Counted from the stretch's first letter, positions 51,422 through 60,276 are shown. The stretch: 64,000 bases of DNA from CALMKX01 sp036274895 (GCA_036274895.1 DASUEU010000049.1:124001-188000), one strand, 5' to 3'. The notes: generated from the letters alone by a model not told the origin. Numbers and translations: made by a program.

Positions 51422-51559
51422 CTCCCGGCCCGCCCACTCCAGCCTTCCGGGAGAGGGGTTCGGAGGGGATGGATTCCCGCTTTCGCGGGAATGACGACGA
51501 GGAGGGACTCCCCTCTGGCCTCCCCCTCTCCCGGAAGGCTGGAGTGGGCGGGCCGGGAG
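51422..51559. mobile_element. Second MITE-like element with 37-bp perfect inverted repeats
   Basis: Arms 51422-51458 and 51523-51559 are perfect reverse complements. The 64-base centre contains a further hairpin (TTCCCGC-tttc-GCGGGAA) followed by TGACGA. It encodes nothing and lies in the 316-base gap between the Uma2 and adenosine deaminase genes, which also holds two REP copies. Confidence 0.85.
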
Positions 51560-51630
51560 CCTGCCCTGAGCGCAGCCGAAGGGAGGGGGACCGAGGGGGT
51601 GAGGGCGTCGGCCCGCCGAAATGGTCAGTT

Positions 51631-51655
51631 CCCCGAAGTGCCTGGCACCCCGGGG
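51631..51655 (-). repeat. Variant REP unit next to the adenosine deaminase stop codon
   Basis: CCCCGAAGTGCCTGGCACCC with CGGGG, the same GTGCCTGGCAC variant seen at 17064. A partial copy (CCGAAATGG) lies just upstream. Confidence 0.75.
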
Positions 51656-51656
51656 A

Positions 51657-52919
51657 TCACTCATCGTCCGCCACCCGATCCTTCATCACCGAGAAGCCGT
51701 GGCGCTCGGCGATCTGGTCGTAGTGGTCGATGACCTGGCGCACGTAGGCCCGCTTCTCGCGGTAGGTGCCGGGGAAGAAGGAGCGCTTGAAGCCGTGGAT
51801 GGCCACGGTGCGCAGCTCGCCGGGGGTGAGCCCGAAGGCCGCCGAGGCCTGGGCGATCTCGCGCGTCACCGTGGTGCGGGAGACCAGCCGGTTGTCCGTG
51901 CACAGGGCCACCGAGAGCCGCTCCCGCAGCATGCGGCCGAAGGGGTGGCGCCGCGCGTCGTTGTCCAGGAAGGGCATGGTCTGGAGGTTCGAGGTGATGC
52001 ACACCTCGAGGGTCACCCGGCGATGGGAGATGTACTCGGCCAGCTGCTCGACGTAGCGCTCGGCGTTGGCCTCGTCCTGCACCAGCTCCACCGAGTAGAG
52101 GTGCGTGCCGTGACCGATGCGGTCGGCGTTCAACTTGGTGATCGCCTGGAAGATGCTCTCCGGGCCGTAGGCCTCGCCGGCGTGGACGGTCTTCTTCAGG
52201 AAGTGCTGGTGGGCATAGCGGAAGGCCCGCACGTGGTCCGAGGCGGGGTGCCCAGCCTCGGCGCCGGCCAAGTCGAAGCCGACGATGGGCAGGCCCAGGC
52301 GGTCGCGGGCGTCGATCACGGCACGGGCCAGGGACAGCGAGGCCACGCCGTAGATCTGCCGCGGCGGCCAGCCCTGGAGCACGTTCACCAGATCCTTGTA
52401 ATAGGGGCCGAAGCCGCCGGTGAACATGCGCATGGCGCAGGTGATGATGCCGTAGCGGAAGGGCGGCTCGCCCCGCTCGGCGACCGCCGGGGAGGCCTCG
52501 TGCTCCTGGCGGGCGCGGGCCAGGCCGCGATCGACGGCGGCGATCACCTGGCCGACGTCGAAGCCGGGCCGCACGTGGAGCTGGGGTGCGAAGCGCACCT
52601 CGATGTAGCGCACGCCTTCGGCCAGGCAGTCCTGGGCCAGCTCGTAGGCCACCCTCTCGAGGGCCTCGGCGTCGGTCATCACGGCGCAGGTGTAGGCGAA
52701 GCCGTGGAGGTAGTCGGGAAGGTCGCGGTAGCTCTCCTTGAACACCAGCTCGAGCAGACCCTCGGGAGTGTTGGAGGGCAGCTCGACGCCGCGCTCCCGG
52801 GCCAGCTCGATCAGGGTCGGCAGACGGAGGGAACCGTCGAGGTGGAGGTGGAGGTCGGACTTGGGGATCGCTTCGAGGAACGCCTCGGGGTACTGCTGGG
52901 CGGGGAGGTTGGCCTTCAT
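51657..52919 (-). CDS. Adenosine deaminase-like amidohydrolase
   Basis: 420 residues, ATG at 52919. Zn and substrate motifs: KSDLHLHLDGSL, VGFDLAGAEAG, KKTVHAGEAYGP (catalytic Glu), RIGHGTHLYSVEL and VALCTDNRLVSRT. The TDD of classic Add is TDN here, so the second metal-side Asp is replaced; this occurs in a recognisable sub-group, whose substrate I cannot state. Longer than E. coli Add (about 330 residues). Likely role: adenosine or related purine deamination in the cytoplasm. Confidence 0.82.
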   Translation of the reverse strand: MKANLPAQQYPEAFLEAIPKSDLHLHLDGSLRLPTLIELARERGVELPSNTPEGLLELVFKESYRDLPDYLHGFAYTCAVMTDAEALERVAYELAQDCLAEGVRYIEVRFAPQLHVRPGFDVGQVIAAVDRGLARARQEHEASPAVAERGEPPFRYGIITCAMRMFTGGFGPYYKDLVNVLQGWPPRQIYGVASLSLARAVIDARDRLGLPIVGFDLAGAEAGHPASDHVRAFRYAHQHFLKKTVHAGEAYGPESIFQAITKLNADRIGHGTHLYSVELVQDEANAERYVEQLAEYISHRRVTLEVCITSNLQTMPFLDNDARRHPFGRMLRERLSVALCTDNRLVSRTTVTREIAQASAAFGLTPGELRTVAIHGFKRSFFPGTYREKRAYVRQVIDHYDQIAERHGFSVMKDRVADDE

Positions 52920-52942
52920 GACGGGATGTTATCAGCCCCGGT

Positions 52943-53923
52943 TCAGCCGTAGACGCCGGAGAGGATCGCCGAGAAGGTCTCGGCATCGACGTTGCCGCCG
53001 GAGAGGATCACGCCCACGCGGGAGCCCTGCGGTGCGAGGCCGCCCGAGAGCAGGGCCGCCACACCCAGAGCTCCCGAGGGCTCGACCACCAGCTTGGTGC
53101 GCTCGAAGAGGAAGCGCACGGCTCCGGCGATGGCGGCTTCCGACACGGTGACGAAGTCCGCCACCCGGGCACGGATGATCGCGAAGGTCAGCTGGCCCAG
53201 GGAGGCCGTGCGGGTGCCGTCGGCGATGGTGCGGGGGTTCTCCACCCGCTGGAGCAGGCCGGTGGCGAAGGAACGGGCGGCGTCGTCCGCCAGCTCCGGC
53301 TCGACGCCGATCACCCGGCAGCCGGGCGAGGCGGTGACGGCGGCCAGGGCCGAGCCCGAGAGCAGCCCGCCGCCGCCGCAGGGCACCAGCAGGGCATCGA
53401 GGGGCCCCACCTGTTCGAACAGCTCGAGGGCCGCTGTGCCCTGGCCGGCGATGACCTGGGGATGGTCGAAGGGGGGGATGAGCACGGCGCCGGTGCGCTC
53501 CCGCACCTCGGCCGCCACTTCCTCGCGCTGCTCGCGGGCCGGGTCGTAGGTCAGGACCCGGGCGCCGTAGCCCTCGGTGGCGGCGCGCTTGACCGCTGGG
53601 GCATCGAGGGGCATGACGATGGTGGCCGGCACCCCGAGCAGGCGGCTGGCCAGGGCCACGCCCTGGGCGTGGTTGCCCGAGGAGTAGGCCAGCACGCCGC
53701 GGGCCTTCTCCTCGGCCGAGAGCTGGGAGATGGCGTTGTAGGCGCCGCGGATCTTGAACGCCCCCACGCGCTGGAAGCTCTCGGCCTTCAAGAAGACCTG
53801 CCCCCCCACCCGCTCGTCGAGGGTGCGGCTGGTGACCACTGGCGTCTGATGGGCGATGCCGCGCAGCCGCTCCCGGGCGGCCAGGACGTCGGCGGGGGAG
53901 ACGGGGAGCTGGAGGTCGGTCAT
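52943..53923 (-). CDS. Threonine/serine dehydratase (catabolic type) or serine racemase
   Basis: 326 residues from the ATG at 53923 (ATGA overlap with the exonuclease gene). Fold-type II PLP enzyme: PLP Lys in FQRVGAFKIRGAYNAI, phosphate loop in LVPCGGGGLLSG, SSGNHAQGVALAS, ending VILSGGNVD. There is no C-terminal ACT domain, so it is the short, isoleucine-insensitive class similar to TdcB and serine racemases. Exact substrate not decidable here. Confidence 0.85.
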   Translation of the reverse strand: MTDLQLPVSPADVLAARERLRGIAHQTPVVTSRTLDERVGGQVFLKAESFQRVGAFKIRGAYNAISQLSAEEKARGVLAYSSGNHAQGVALASRLLGVPATIVMPLDAPAVKRAATEGYGARVLTYDPAREQREEVAAEVRERTGAVLIPPFDHPQVIAGQGTAALELFEQVGPLDALLVPCGGGGLLSGSALAAVTASPGCRVIGVEPELADDAARSFATGLLQRVENPRTIADGTRTASLGQLTFAIIRARVADFVTVSEAAIAGAVRFLFERTKLVVEPSGALGVAALLSGGLAPQGSRVGVILSGGNVDAETFSAILSGVYG

Positions 53924-54726
53924 CTCTTCTTCGTCCCGAGAATCTTCCGGTCCAGCTCCACCGACACCGGGCAGTGGTCCGAGCCCATCACCTCGGGGTG
54001 GATGGCGGCCTTCTTCAAGAAGGGCAGGGCGCCGGGCGAGGCGAGCACATAGTCGAGGCGCCAGCCGATCCCTTTCTCGCGAACACCCTGGCGCTGGCTC
54101 CACCAGGAGTAGTGGCCGGCCCCGCTCTCGAAGAGGCGGAAGGTGTCGGACCAGCCCGAGCGCAGCCAGCGGTCCAGCTCCTCCCTCTCCTCGGGCCGGA
54201 AGCCGCTGGTCTCGCGGTTCTCGCGGGGGCGGGCGAGGTCGATCTCGCGATGGGCGGTGTTGAAGTCCCCCATCACCAGGACCGGCCGGCCCGCGGCGCG
54301 CTCGGGCTCGAGCAGGTCGAAGAGCCAGCGGTAGAAGTCGAGCTTGTAGGGAATGCGGGAGAGGTCCCGCTCCTTGCCGTTGCCGTTGGGAAAGTAGCCG
54401 TTGGCCAGCCAGAGGTCGCCGAAGCGTGCGAGCTGGAGCCGGCCTTCCCGATCGAACTCCGGGCGGTCGAAGCGGTGGTCCACGGCCTCGGGCCGGCGCT
54501 TGCTGTAGAGGGCCACGCCACTGTAGCCGGGGCGCTCGGCGGCGTGGAGGTGGAAGTGCCAGCCGGGCCGCTGGGTCAGCTCCGCGCTCAGCTGATCCGC
54601 TCGCGAGCGCACTTCCTGGAGGGCCACCACGTCGAAGCGCGAGGCTTCGAGCCACTCGGCGAAGCCTTTCCGGGCACAGGCGCGCAGGCCGTTGACGTTC
54701 CAGGAGGCGATCTTCAAGCGGGGCAA
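53920..54726 (-). CDS. xth: Exodeoxyribonuclease III
   Basis: 268 residues, TTG start at 54726 (MPRLKIASWNVNGLRA). AP endonuclease/ExoIII family: WNVNGLRA, VALQEVR, Asp-Asn in MGDFNTAHREIDLA, WRLDYVLAS and the catalytic GSDHCPVSVEL. Repairs abasic sites. The start has no clear ribosome site, but the preceding frame offers nothing better. Confidence 0.92.
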   Translation of the reverse strand: MPRLKIASWNVNGLRACARKGFAEWLEASRFDVVALQEVRSRADQLSAELTQRPGWHFHLHAAERPGYSGVALYSKRRPEAVDHRFDRPEFDREGRLQLARFGDLWLANGYFPNGNGKERDLSRIPYKLDFYRWLFDLLEPERAAGRPVLVMGDFNTAHREIDLARPRENRETSGFRPEEREELDRWLRSGWSDTFRLFESGAGHYSWWSQRQGVREKGIGWRLDYVLASPGALPFLKKAAIHPEVMGSDHCPVSVELDRKILGTKKR

Positions 54727-54736
54727 GGTGGCTGGC

Positions 54737-55714
54737 TCAGTAGGGGCTCTGGTCCCAGGCGCCGTTGACGACGCTTCTCAAGGTATAGCCGAGCGCCGGC
54801 CGGTTGGCAAGGTCGAAGGTGCCCCCCGGGCCGACCTTCCAGATCTTGAGGTTGCGGAAGGTCAAGGGAGTGCGCGCCGCGCAGGTCTCCGGCGCGTGAT
54901 CGGCGAGCGCGAAGTAGGCCTGGCCGGTGCCCATGACCCGGGCGAAGCCGGTGCGGTCGACGACGACCGAAGTCTCCTCGTCGATGCCGACGCCCAGGAC
55001 CGTGGTGGCGACGCCGTCCTGGATCTGACGGGCCAGGAAGGCGGCCAACCGGCCGAAGCGATCCCGGGTCACGAAGTGAGAGTCGAGCAGGGTGCCCGCG
55101 AGGGGGGGCCAGGCGAAGAAGCCGTAGGTGAAGGTGATCGCGCGGTCATAGGGGTTGGCGAGGGCGGTGGCGGAGGTGGCGCTGCCGCCGCAGGCATCGT
55201 AGACGTAGGGGCTGTGGATCACCTCGCCGGCCGAGGTGCCGCCGATGCCGCCGCCCTTGCCGTGCACGTGCTCGACCGCCGTCTCGACCTTGGTGCCCTT
55301 GAACAGAGTGACGTAGGTGCACTGGTCACCCCCGGCGAAGAACACCACCTCGGCGTTCTGGATTGTGGTTTCCACGGCGGCGGTGTCGGCATCGGTGCGC
55401 TTGGTGATCACCAAGGTCTCGACCGAGTCGACGCCGTTCATGGCGAAGATGGGCAGGTTGTAGCCGTCCGACCCGGTGGCGCGCAGGATCACCACGTCGA
55501 CCTTGGTCGAGCAGCTGGTGCAGCCTCGTACCTGGTCGATCAACCACTGGATCGCGGCATCGACGTCTGGGCCACCGCCGCCCAGGTCGTACGCGGGGCC
55601 AGCGAGGGCCACCACCACGTCGCCGGCATTGCCGGTCAGGTAGCGGGTGACCTTGGCGGCGGCGGAGCCGGCGGTGAGCAGAGCGAAGATCGACAGGGCG
55701 ATCACGGGTCGCAT
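54737..55714 (-). CDS. Secreted cyanophycinase-like (peptidase S51) protein
   Basis: 325 residues, ATG at 55714, signal peptide MRPVIALSIFALLTAGSAAA. S51 features: VVFFAGGDQCTYV, nucleophile Ser in IGGTSAGEVI, His in TLLDSHFVTRDRFGRLAAFLA and GVGIDEETSVVVD. In cyanophycinases and relatives this fold cleaves peptide bonds next to Asp or beta-Asp-Arg. Four Cys in the mature part could form disulfides, fitting an exported protein. Acts alone in this window; substrate unknown. Confidence 0.82.
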   Translation of the reverse strand: MRPVIALSIFALLTAGSAAAKVTRYLTGNAGDVVVALAGPAYDLGGGGPDVDAAIQWLIDQVRGCTSCSTKVDVVILRATGSDGYNLPIFAMNGVDSVETLVITKRTDADTAAVETTIQNAEVVFFAGGDQCTYVTLFKGTKVETAVEHVHGKGGGIGGTSAGEVIHSPYVYDACGGSATSATALANPYDRAITFTYGFFAWPPLAGTLLDSHFVTRDRFGRLAAFLARQIQDGVATTVLGVGIDEETSVVVDRTGFARVMGTGQAYFALADHAPETCAARTPLTFRNLKIWKVGPGGTFDLANRPALGYTLRSVVNGAWDQSPY

Positions 55715-55748
55715 CGTGGAAACCTCCTCGTTCGCGCGCGAGCGCTAA

Positions 55749-55781
55749 GAGCTGTTTTTGGCAGAACGACTCTAACAGCTC
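55749..55781. promoter_or_regulatory. Inverted repeat in a divergent promoter region
   Basis: GAGCTGTT (55749-55756) and AACAGCTC (55774-55781) flank 17 bases in the 134-base gap between the divergent cyanophycinase-like and PilZ genes. Candidate operator; no regulator is identified. Confidence 0.4.
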
Positions 55782-55848
55782 GACCCTGGCCGGGCGATGG
55801 CGCTCCTTCAGATCGTCCGTAACGGAAGTGATGTACTAAGCTTCGCGA

Positions 55849-57345
55849 ATGGTCTACTCGACACCCAGGAAGGCCCGGCGCGTACCGCTCTCGGTCCGGG
55901 TCCACCTCAAGCTCGAAGGCGTGCCGGACCCGATCACCGAAACCCTGCTCAACATCTCCCTCGGCGGCATGGCCGTCGGTCTGCGCAAGTCGCCGCCGCT
56001 GGGCTCGCTGGTGGCCTTCGAGTTCGACCTCGCCGACACCCTGATCGAGGGTACGGGCGAGGTGGTGTGGTCGCGGCCCCTCGAGGAGAGCCTGATCGGT
56101 CGCAGCGACGTCGGGGTTCGCTTTCGCTACCTCTCGGCCGGCAGCCGGGAGCGCATCTTCCGGCTGGTGCAGTGGTTCGCGACCCAGCCCGACACCTTGA
56201 CCGGTGTCGAGATCGCGACCGCCCTGGCGACCGGGGGCGTGCCGGCGCTCGCCCCAGCGCCCAAGCCCGGCGCCCTGGAGAAGGCTCCAGCCCCGGCTGT
56301 GCCGGTCGCCACGACGGCTCTGCAGATCCCCGGGACCGTCACCCTGCCGATGCCTCGGCCTTTCGAGGGGCCAGCGGCCGAGCCGCCGTCCGAGCCCCTC
56401 TTCCCGCGCCCACCAGCCGAGCGCACGCCGCCGGAGGAACCGAGCTGGCCGGTGCCGGACCTGTCCTCTGCCGTCGCCCCGTCGGACCGCGAGCCCCGCT
56501 GGCAGCCGTTTCCGGCCGCGGCAGAGGAGGCCGGGCCGACGCTGGACGAGCGCATCGAGCTCGACCTGGGTGGGCACAGCTTCGGTTACGGCGCGGCGGT
56601 TGCCGGTGCCCCGAGCGCGGATGCGGCCAGCGCAGCGTACGGCGAGCCCCTCGCCGAGCCGACCGGGGCCTCCGAGCCGCTGCCGCGACCGGCGCCCTTC
56701 GCTTCCCACCTCGAGGCCAGGCCGTCGCGGCGCTCCTCGGTCCCGTTCCTGTTCTTGGGCGGGCTCACTCTCGGCCTGATCGGCTTCGGCCTCTACTGGT
56801 TCCGCGAGCCGCTGCTCGATCTCCTCGGCATGGGGGCAGGCAGCCCGCCCCCGGTCGCGGCGCCGGCCCCCCAGCCGGCTGCCGAGGTGGCCCGACCGGT
56901 CGTCTCCGAGCCCCCACCGGCTGCCGAGCCCGAGGCCCAGCCCCCCTCGGCTCCCGCCGAGCCCGCTCCGGCCCCCGCCGAGCCCCCTCCGGCCGCGGCC
57001 GAGCGGGCCGCTCGGCGGGTAGAGCGTATCCAGGCGGCGGCGGGGGAGGGCGGCACGGTGGTGGTGATCGAGGGAGACTCCCCCTTCCCGCGCGGCGCCG
57101 TCAGCCTCTCCCGGCTGGGCGGCGGCAGCCCGCGGATCCTGGTGCGCCTCGCCGGCATCCGTAGCCTCTACAGGCCGGCCAGCCTCTCCGTCGGCACGCC
57201 CGAGCTCAAGGCCGTGCGGGTCGGTCTGCACGGGGCTGGAGACGGCTCCAGCCTGCACGTGGTGCTCGATCTGGCCGGAGCCGAGGTGAGGGCCGAAGAG
57301 ACCGTCGACGGCGCAACGGTGCGCATCCGGCTCCTGTCGCGCTGA
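55849..57345 (+). CDS. PilZ (c-di-GMP) membrane protein with C-terminal AMIN-like domain
   Basis: 498 residues, ATG at 55849. The N-terminal PilZ domain (1-110) has both c-di-GMP motifs: RKARR (R-x3-R) and NISLGG (N-x-S-x-x-G). A long Pro/Ala linker, a single membrane segment (about 305-324, VPFLFLGGLTLGLIGFGLYW) and another Pro-rich linker lead to a C-terminal beta-rich domain. That domain (about 405-498: RILVRLAGIRSLYRP, LKAVRVGLHGAGDGSSLHVV, ATVRIRLLSR) resembles the peptidoglycan-binding AMIN domain. PilZ would be cytoplasmic and AMIN periplasmic. The amidase gene follows 23 bases later. Confidence 0.82.
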   Translation: MVYSTPRKARRVPLSVRVHLKLEGVPDPITETLLNISLGGMAVGLRKSPPLGSLVAFEFDLADTLIEGTGEVVWSRPLEESLIGRSDVGVRFRYLSAGSRERIFRLVQWFATQPDTLTGVEIATALATGGVPALAPAPKPGALEKAPAPAVPVATTALQIPGTVTLPMPRPFEGPAAEPPSEPLFPRPPAERTPPEEPSWPVPDLSSAVAPSDREPRWQPFPAAAEEAGPTLDERIELDLGGHSFGYGAAVAGAPSADAASAAYGEPLAEPTGASEPLPRPAPFASHLEARPSRRSSVPFLFLGGLTLGLIGFGLYWFREPLLDLLGMGAGSPPPVAAPAPQPAAEVARPVVSEPPPAAEPEAQPPSAPAEPAPAPAEPPPAAAERAARRVERIQAAAGEGGTVVVIEGDSPFPRGAVSLSRLGGGSPRILVRLAGIRSLYRPASLSVGTPELKAVRVGLHGAGDGSSLHVVLDLAGAEVRAEETVDGATVRIRLLSR

Positions 57346-57368
57346 CCCTGGTGTAGATTGAGCGGACC

Positions 57369-58469
57369 ATGAGCTTGCTGGCGGCCGAAGAGGCCGAGTC
57401 CCTGCGCGAGGAGGCCCGCGCCCACCTGTCGCGTCGCGGTGGCGGGCATCGGCTCAAGAAGCGCCTCGTCCAGCAGGCGGTGCAGCAGAACCTCGAGCTG
57501 ATCCATGGCCGCGGTCCGGTGGCGGCTCTCGAGCGGCGCCGGCGCCGCCGGGTGCTGGTGCGCTGGAGCCTCTCGGCGGTCTCGTTGCCGCTGGTGACCG
57601 CGCTGGGCTTCTGGGGGCTCGGGTTGCCGGTTCCAGGGGCTTTCGTGCCGGCCGCCGAAGAGCTGCCCGCCGGCACCATCGGCATGGTGCTGCCGCCGAT
57701 CCGGCCAGAGCCCGAGGGCTCACCGGCCGAGAGCCCTACGCAAGCCGCCGCCGCGGTGCTGCCCGCCTCCACTGTGCCGGTCGACAGCGCGGTCTTTCCC
57801 CTGGCGGTGCGGCACATCGCCATCGACCCCGGCCACGGCGGGCAGAACCTCGGCACTCACCTCTCGGGCGGCCTGTCCGAAAAGGAGATCACCCTCGACA
57901 TCGGCCAGCGGCTGGCCGAGCGGCTGCGCGAGGGCGGCTTCTTCGTCACCCTCACCCGCGACGACGACCGCTTCGTCTCCCTGCGCGACCGTGCCGCGAT
58001 CGCCAACGCCGCCGGGGCGGACATCTTCGTCTCGATCCACGTCAACTGGATCGCCGACGGCGGCTCGCGCGGGGTGGAGACCTACTTCCTCGGCACCACC
58101 GACGATCCGCGGCTCTCCCGCCTGGCCGCGGACGAGAACCGGGACTCCGGCTACTCGCTGGCCGACATGCGCGGCCTGGTCGATCGCATCTACAGCGGTG
58201 TGCGCATCGACAAGTCCCAGGGCCTGGCCCTTTCGATCCAGTCGGAGCTGTTCCGGTCCCTGAAGCAGGTCAACCTCGACCTCACCGACCGGGGGGTCAA
58301 GAGCGCCCCCTTCTTGGTGCTGGTCGATACCAAGATGCCCGCCATCCTGGCGGAGGTCTCCTGCCTGTCCAACCGCACGGAGGCCGATCTGCTGACCAAA
58401 CCCCTCTATCGCCAGTACATCGCCGACGCTCTGTCGCTCGGCCTGATGTCCTATGCTAGGGGGTCCTGA
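57369..58469 (+). CDS. N-acetylmuramoyl-L-alanine amidase (Amidase_3)
   Basis: 366 residues, ATG at 57369. N-terminal cytoplasmic helix, one membrane segment (about 60-80), a Pro-rich stretch, then the catalytic domain (about 145-366). Zn ligands are in IAIDPGHGGQNLG (His), LSEKEITLDIGQRL (Glu) and DIFVSIHVNW (His); catalytic Glu in ILAEVSCLSNRTEADLL. It is membrane-anchored rather than fused to its own AMIN domain, which may be supplied by the PilZ-AMIN protein encoded just upstream. Hydrolyses the stem peptide from the glycan during division or remodelling. Confidence 0.92.
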   Translation: MSLLAAEEAESLREEARAHLSRRGGGHRLKKRLVQQAVQQNLELIHGRGPVAALERRRRRRVLVRWSLSAVSLPLVTALGFWGLGLPVPGAFVPAAEELPAGTIGMVLPPIRPEPEGSPAESPTQAAAAVLPASTVPVDSAVFPLAVRHIAIDPGHGGQNLGTHLSGGLSEKEITLDIGQRLAERLREGGFFVTLTRDDDRFVSLRDRAAIANAAGADIFVSIHVNWIADGGSRGVETYFLGTTDDPRLSRLAADENRDSGYSLADMRGLVDRIYSGVRIDKSQGLALSIQSELFRSLKQVNLDLTDRGVKSAPFLVLVDTKMPAILAEVSCLSNRTEADLLTKPLYRQYIADALSLGLMSYARGS

Positions 58470-58515
58470 TCCACCTGTACGTCGGTAGAACCGCTTCCCG
58501 GCAAGGAGCATCGCC

Positions 58516-59547
58516 ATGGCTTCCAATCAGGTCTTGAGCGTGGGCATCGACCTCGGCACCTCGCGCAGCTCGGTCTCGGTCTCGACCGGCCAGCGCCAGG
58601 TGATCGAGAGCTACGTCGGCTATCCGGTGGACCTGGTCGCCCGCAAGGTGCTCAAGAAGGAGGTCCTGGTCGGCCGCGAGGCCCTCGAGCACCGCAGCAT
58701 GGTGCACCTGTTCCGGCCTCTCGAGGAAGGGCTGATCAAGGAGGGCTCGGAGAAGGACGAGGCGGCCGTGCGCGAGCTGCTGATCCAGCTGCTGCGCCAG
58801 GCCGGGATCGATACCCAGTCGCGCAACGGCAAGAAGATCCGCGCCGTCATCGGCGTGCCCGCCGAGGCCCTGCGGGTCAACAAGCAGCAGGTGCGGAAGG
58901 CCATGGTCGGGGTGGTGGACAACCTGATGATCGTCTCCGAGCCCTTCGCTGTGGCCTACGGGCTCGAGGCCCTGCTGCACACCCTGATCATCGACATCGG
59001 CGCCGGCACCGCGGACTTCTGCGTGATGAAGGGCCGCTTGCCCACCGACGACGAGCAGCGCACCCTGACCAACGCCGGCGACTGGGTGGACGAGCAGCTC
59101 TTCCGCCTGGTGCGCGAGCGCTACCCCGAGGCGACCATCTCGATCCACATGGTGCGGGACTGGAAGGAGCAGCACAGCTTCGTGGGCGAGCCGAAGTCGC
59201 GGGTGGTGGTCAGCGCGCCGGTGGCCGGCAAGCCCACCGAGCTCGACATCACCGACCCGATGCGTCAAGCCTGCGAGGCCCTGGTGCCGCCGATCGTGGA
59301 GACGGTGGTGGACCTGCTGTCGCGGGTGGAGCCGGAGTTCCAGGAGAAGGTGCGGCAGAACGTCATCCTCTCCGGCGGCACCGGCCTGATCGACGGCCTC
59401 GGCCAGCGCATCCAGAAGGAGCTGCAAGCGGTCGGCGGCGGCCGCGTGCGGGTGGTCAAGGACCCGGTCTTCTGCGGCTCCGACGGCGGCCTGGCGATCG
59501 CCCTCGATGCTGGGGACTCGGATTGGGAGAAGCTGGCGGCGGGGTAG
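58516..59547 (+). CDS. MamK-like bacterial actin
   Basis: 343 residues, ATG at 58516 with AAGGAG upstream. Actin-fold ATPase motifs: SVGIDLGTSRSSVSVST (phosphate 1), ESYVGYPVDLVA, LVGREALEHRSM, RPLEEGLIKE, VSEPFAVAYGLEAL, LIIDIGAGTADFCVM (phosphate 2) and VILSGGTGLIDGLG (adenosine loop). The VGYP, PLE-x-G and SEPF-x-VAYGL strings and the KEQHSFVG segment follow MamK rather than MreB or ParM. No magnetosome genes are present; MamK-like proteins also occur in non-magnetotactic bacteria. Clustering with PilZ-AMIN and amidase genes suggests a cell-envelope or organelle-positioning role. Confidence 0.85.
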   Translation: MASNQVLSVGIDLGTSRSSVSVSTGQRQVIESYVGYPVDLVARKVLKKEVLVGREALEHRSMVHLFRPLEEGLIKEGSEKDEAAVRELLIQLLRQAGIDTQSRNGKKIRAVIGVPAEALRVNKQQVRKAMVGVVDNLMIVSEPFAVAYGLEALLHTLIIDIGAGTADFCVMKGRLPTDDEQRTLTNAGDWVDEQLFRLVRERYPEATISIHMVRDWKEQHSFVGEPKSRVVVSAPVAGKPTELDITDPMRQACEALVPPIVETVVDLLSRVEPEFQEKVRQNVILSGGTGLIDGLGQRIQKELQAVGGGRVRVVKDPVFCGSDGGLAIALDAGDSDWEKLAAG

Positions 59548-59555
59548 GGAGCCCG

Positions 59556-60185
59556 TTACCCCCGCCCGGCCAGCGCGGTGGCCAGCCCCAATCCGAGGTA
59601 GACGGCGGCGGTGGCGTAGCGCTGGAGGCGGGCGAGGCGGGGGCTGGCGGCGGTGGTGCGGCTGAAGTGGCCTGCGGCGAGGACCCAGAGGTTGTCCGTG
59701 GTGAAGGCCAGGGCCTGGAAGAGGGTGCCCAGGACGAGCACCTGGAGGGCGGGGGAGCCGCGCTGCGGGTCCACGAACTGGGGCAGGAAGGCCAGGAAGA
59801 ACAGGATCGCCTTCGGGTTGAGCAGGCTGACCCAGAAGCCGCGGTGGAAGACCTGGCCGAGGGGGGCCCGCGTTGCCTCAGCCGCCCTCGGCTCCGCCGC
59901 CGGTGCCATCAGCGTGTGCACTGCGAGGTAGACCAGGTAGGCGGCTCCGGCATAGCGCACGGCCGCGAAGGCCACCGGCGAGGCTGCCACCAGGGCCGAG
60001 ATCCCCAGCGCCATGGCCACGATGTGCACCAGCGAGCCCGCCGCCATGCCCAGCGTTGCCACCACGCCAGCTCTTCGCCCCAGCGCCAGGCTCTGGCTCA
60101 CGATGTAAAGCACCGCCGGCCCCGGCACCACCAGCAGAGCCAACGTCGCGCCGAGGAAGAAGCCGAGCTGGGCGAGGTCGATCAT
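59556..60185 (-). CDS. LysE/RhtB-family amino-acid exporter
   Basis: 209 residues from the ATG at 60185 (MIDLAQLGFFLGATLALLVV). Six membrane segments; family signature near the start (VVPGPAVLYIVSQSLALGRRAG) and in the middle (FHRGFWVSLLNPKAILFFLAFLPQF). Exports homoserine, threonine or other amino acids; specificity unknown. Convergent with the MamK-like gene, 8 bases apart. Confidence 0.92.
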   Translation of the reverse strand: MIDLAQLGFFLGATLALLVVPGPAVLYIVSQSLALGRRAGVVATLGMAAGSLVHIVAMALGISALVAASPVAFAAVRYAGAAYLVYLAVHTLMAPAAEPRAAEATRAPLGQVFHRGFWVSLLNPKAILFFLAFLPQFVDPQRGSPALQVLVLGTLFQALAFTTDNLWVLAAGHFSRTTAASPRLARLQRYATAAVYLGLGLATALAGRG

Positions 60186-60276
60186 GGGCGGGCATCCTAC
60201 TCCGGGGCGGCGCGCTCCCCACCCATCCGAAACCTCCGCGCCGCCGTAGCCATCCCAGATGGCAGAATGGAGCGTG

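Noticed and set aside
51491..51733. Short plus-strand frames through the 51.4-51.7 kb repeats
   Set aside because: They consist of inverted-repeat and REP sequence and overlap the end of the adenosine deaminase gene; no coding signal.
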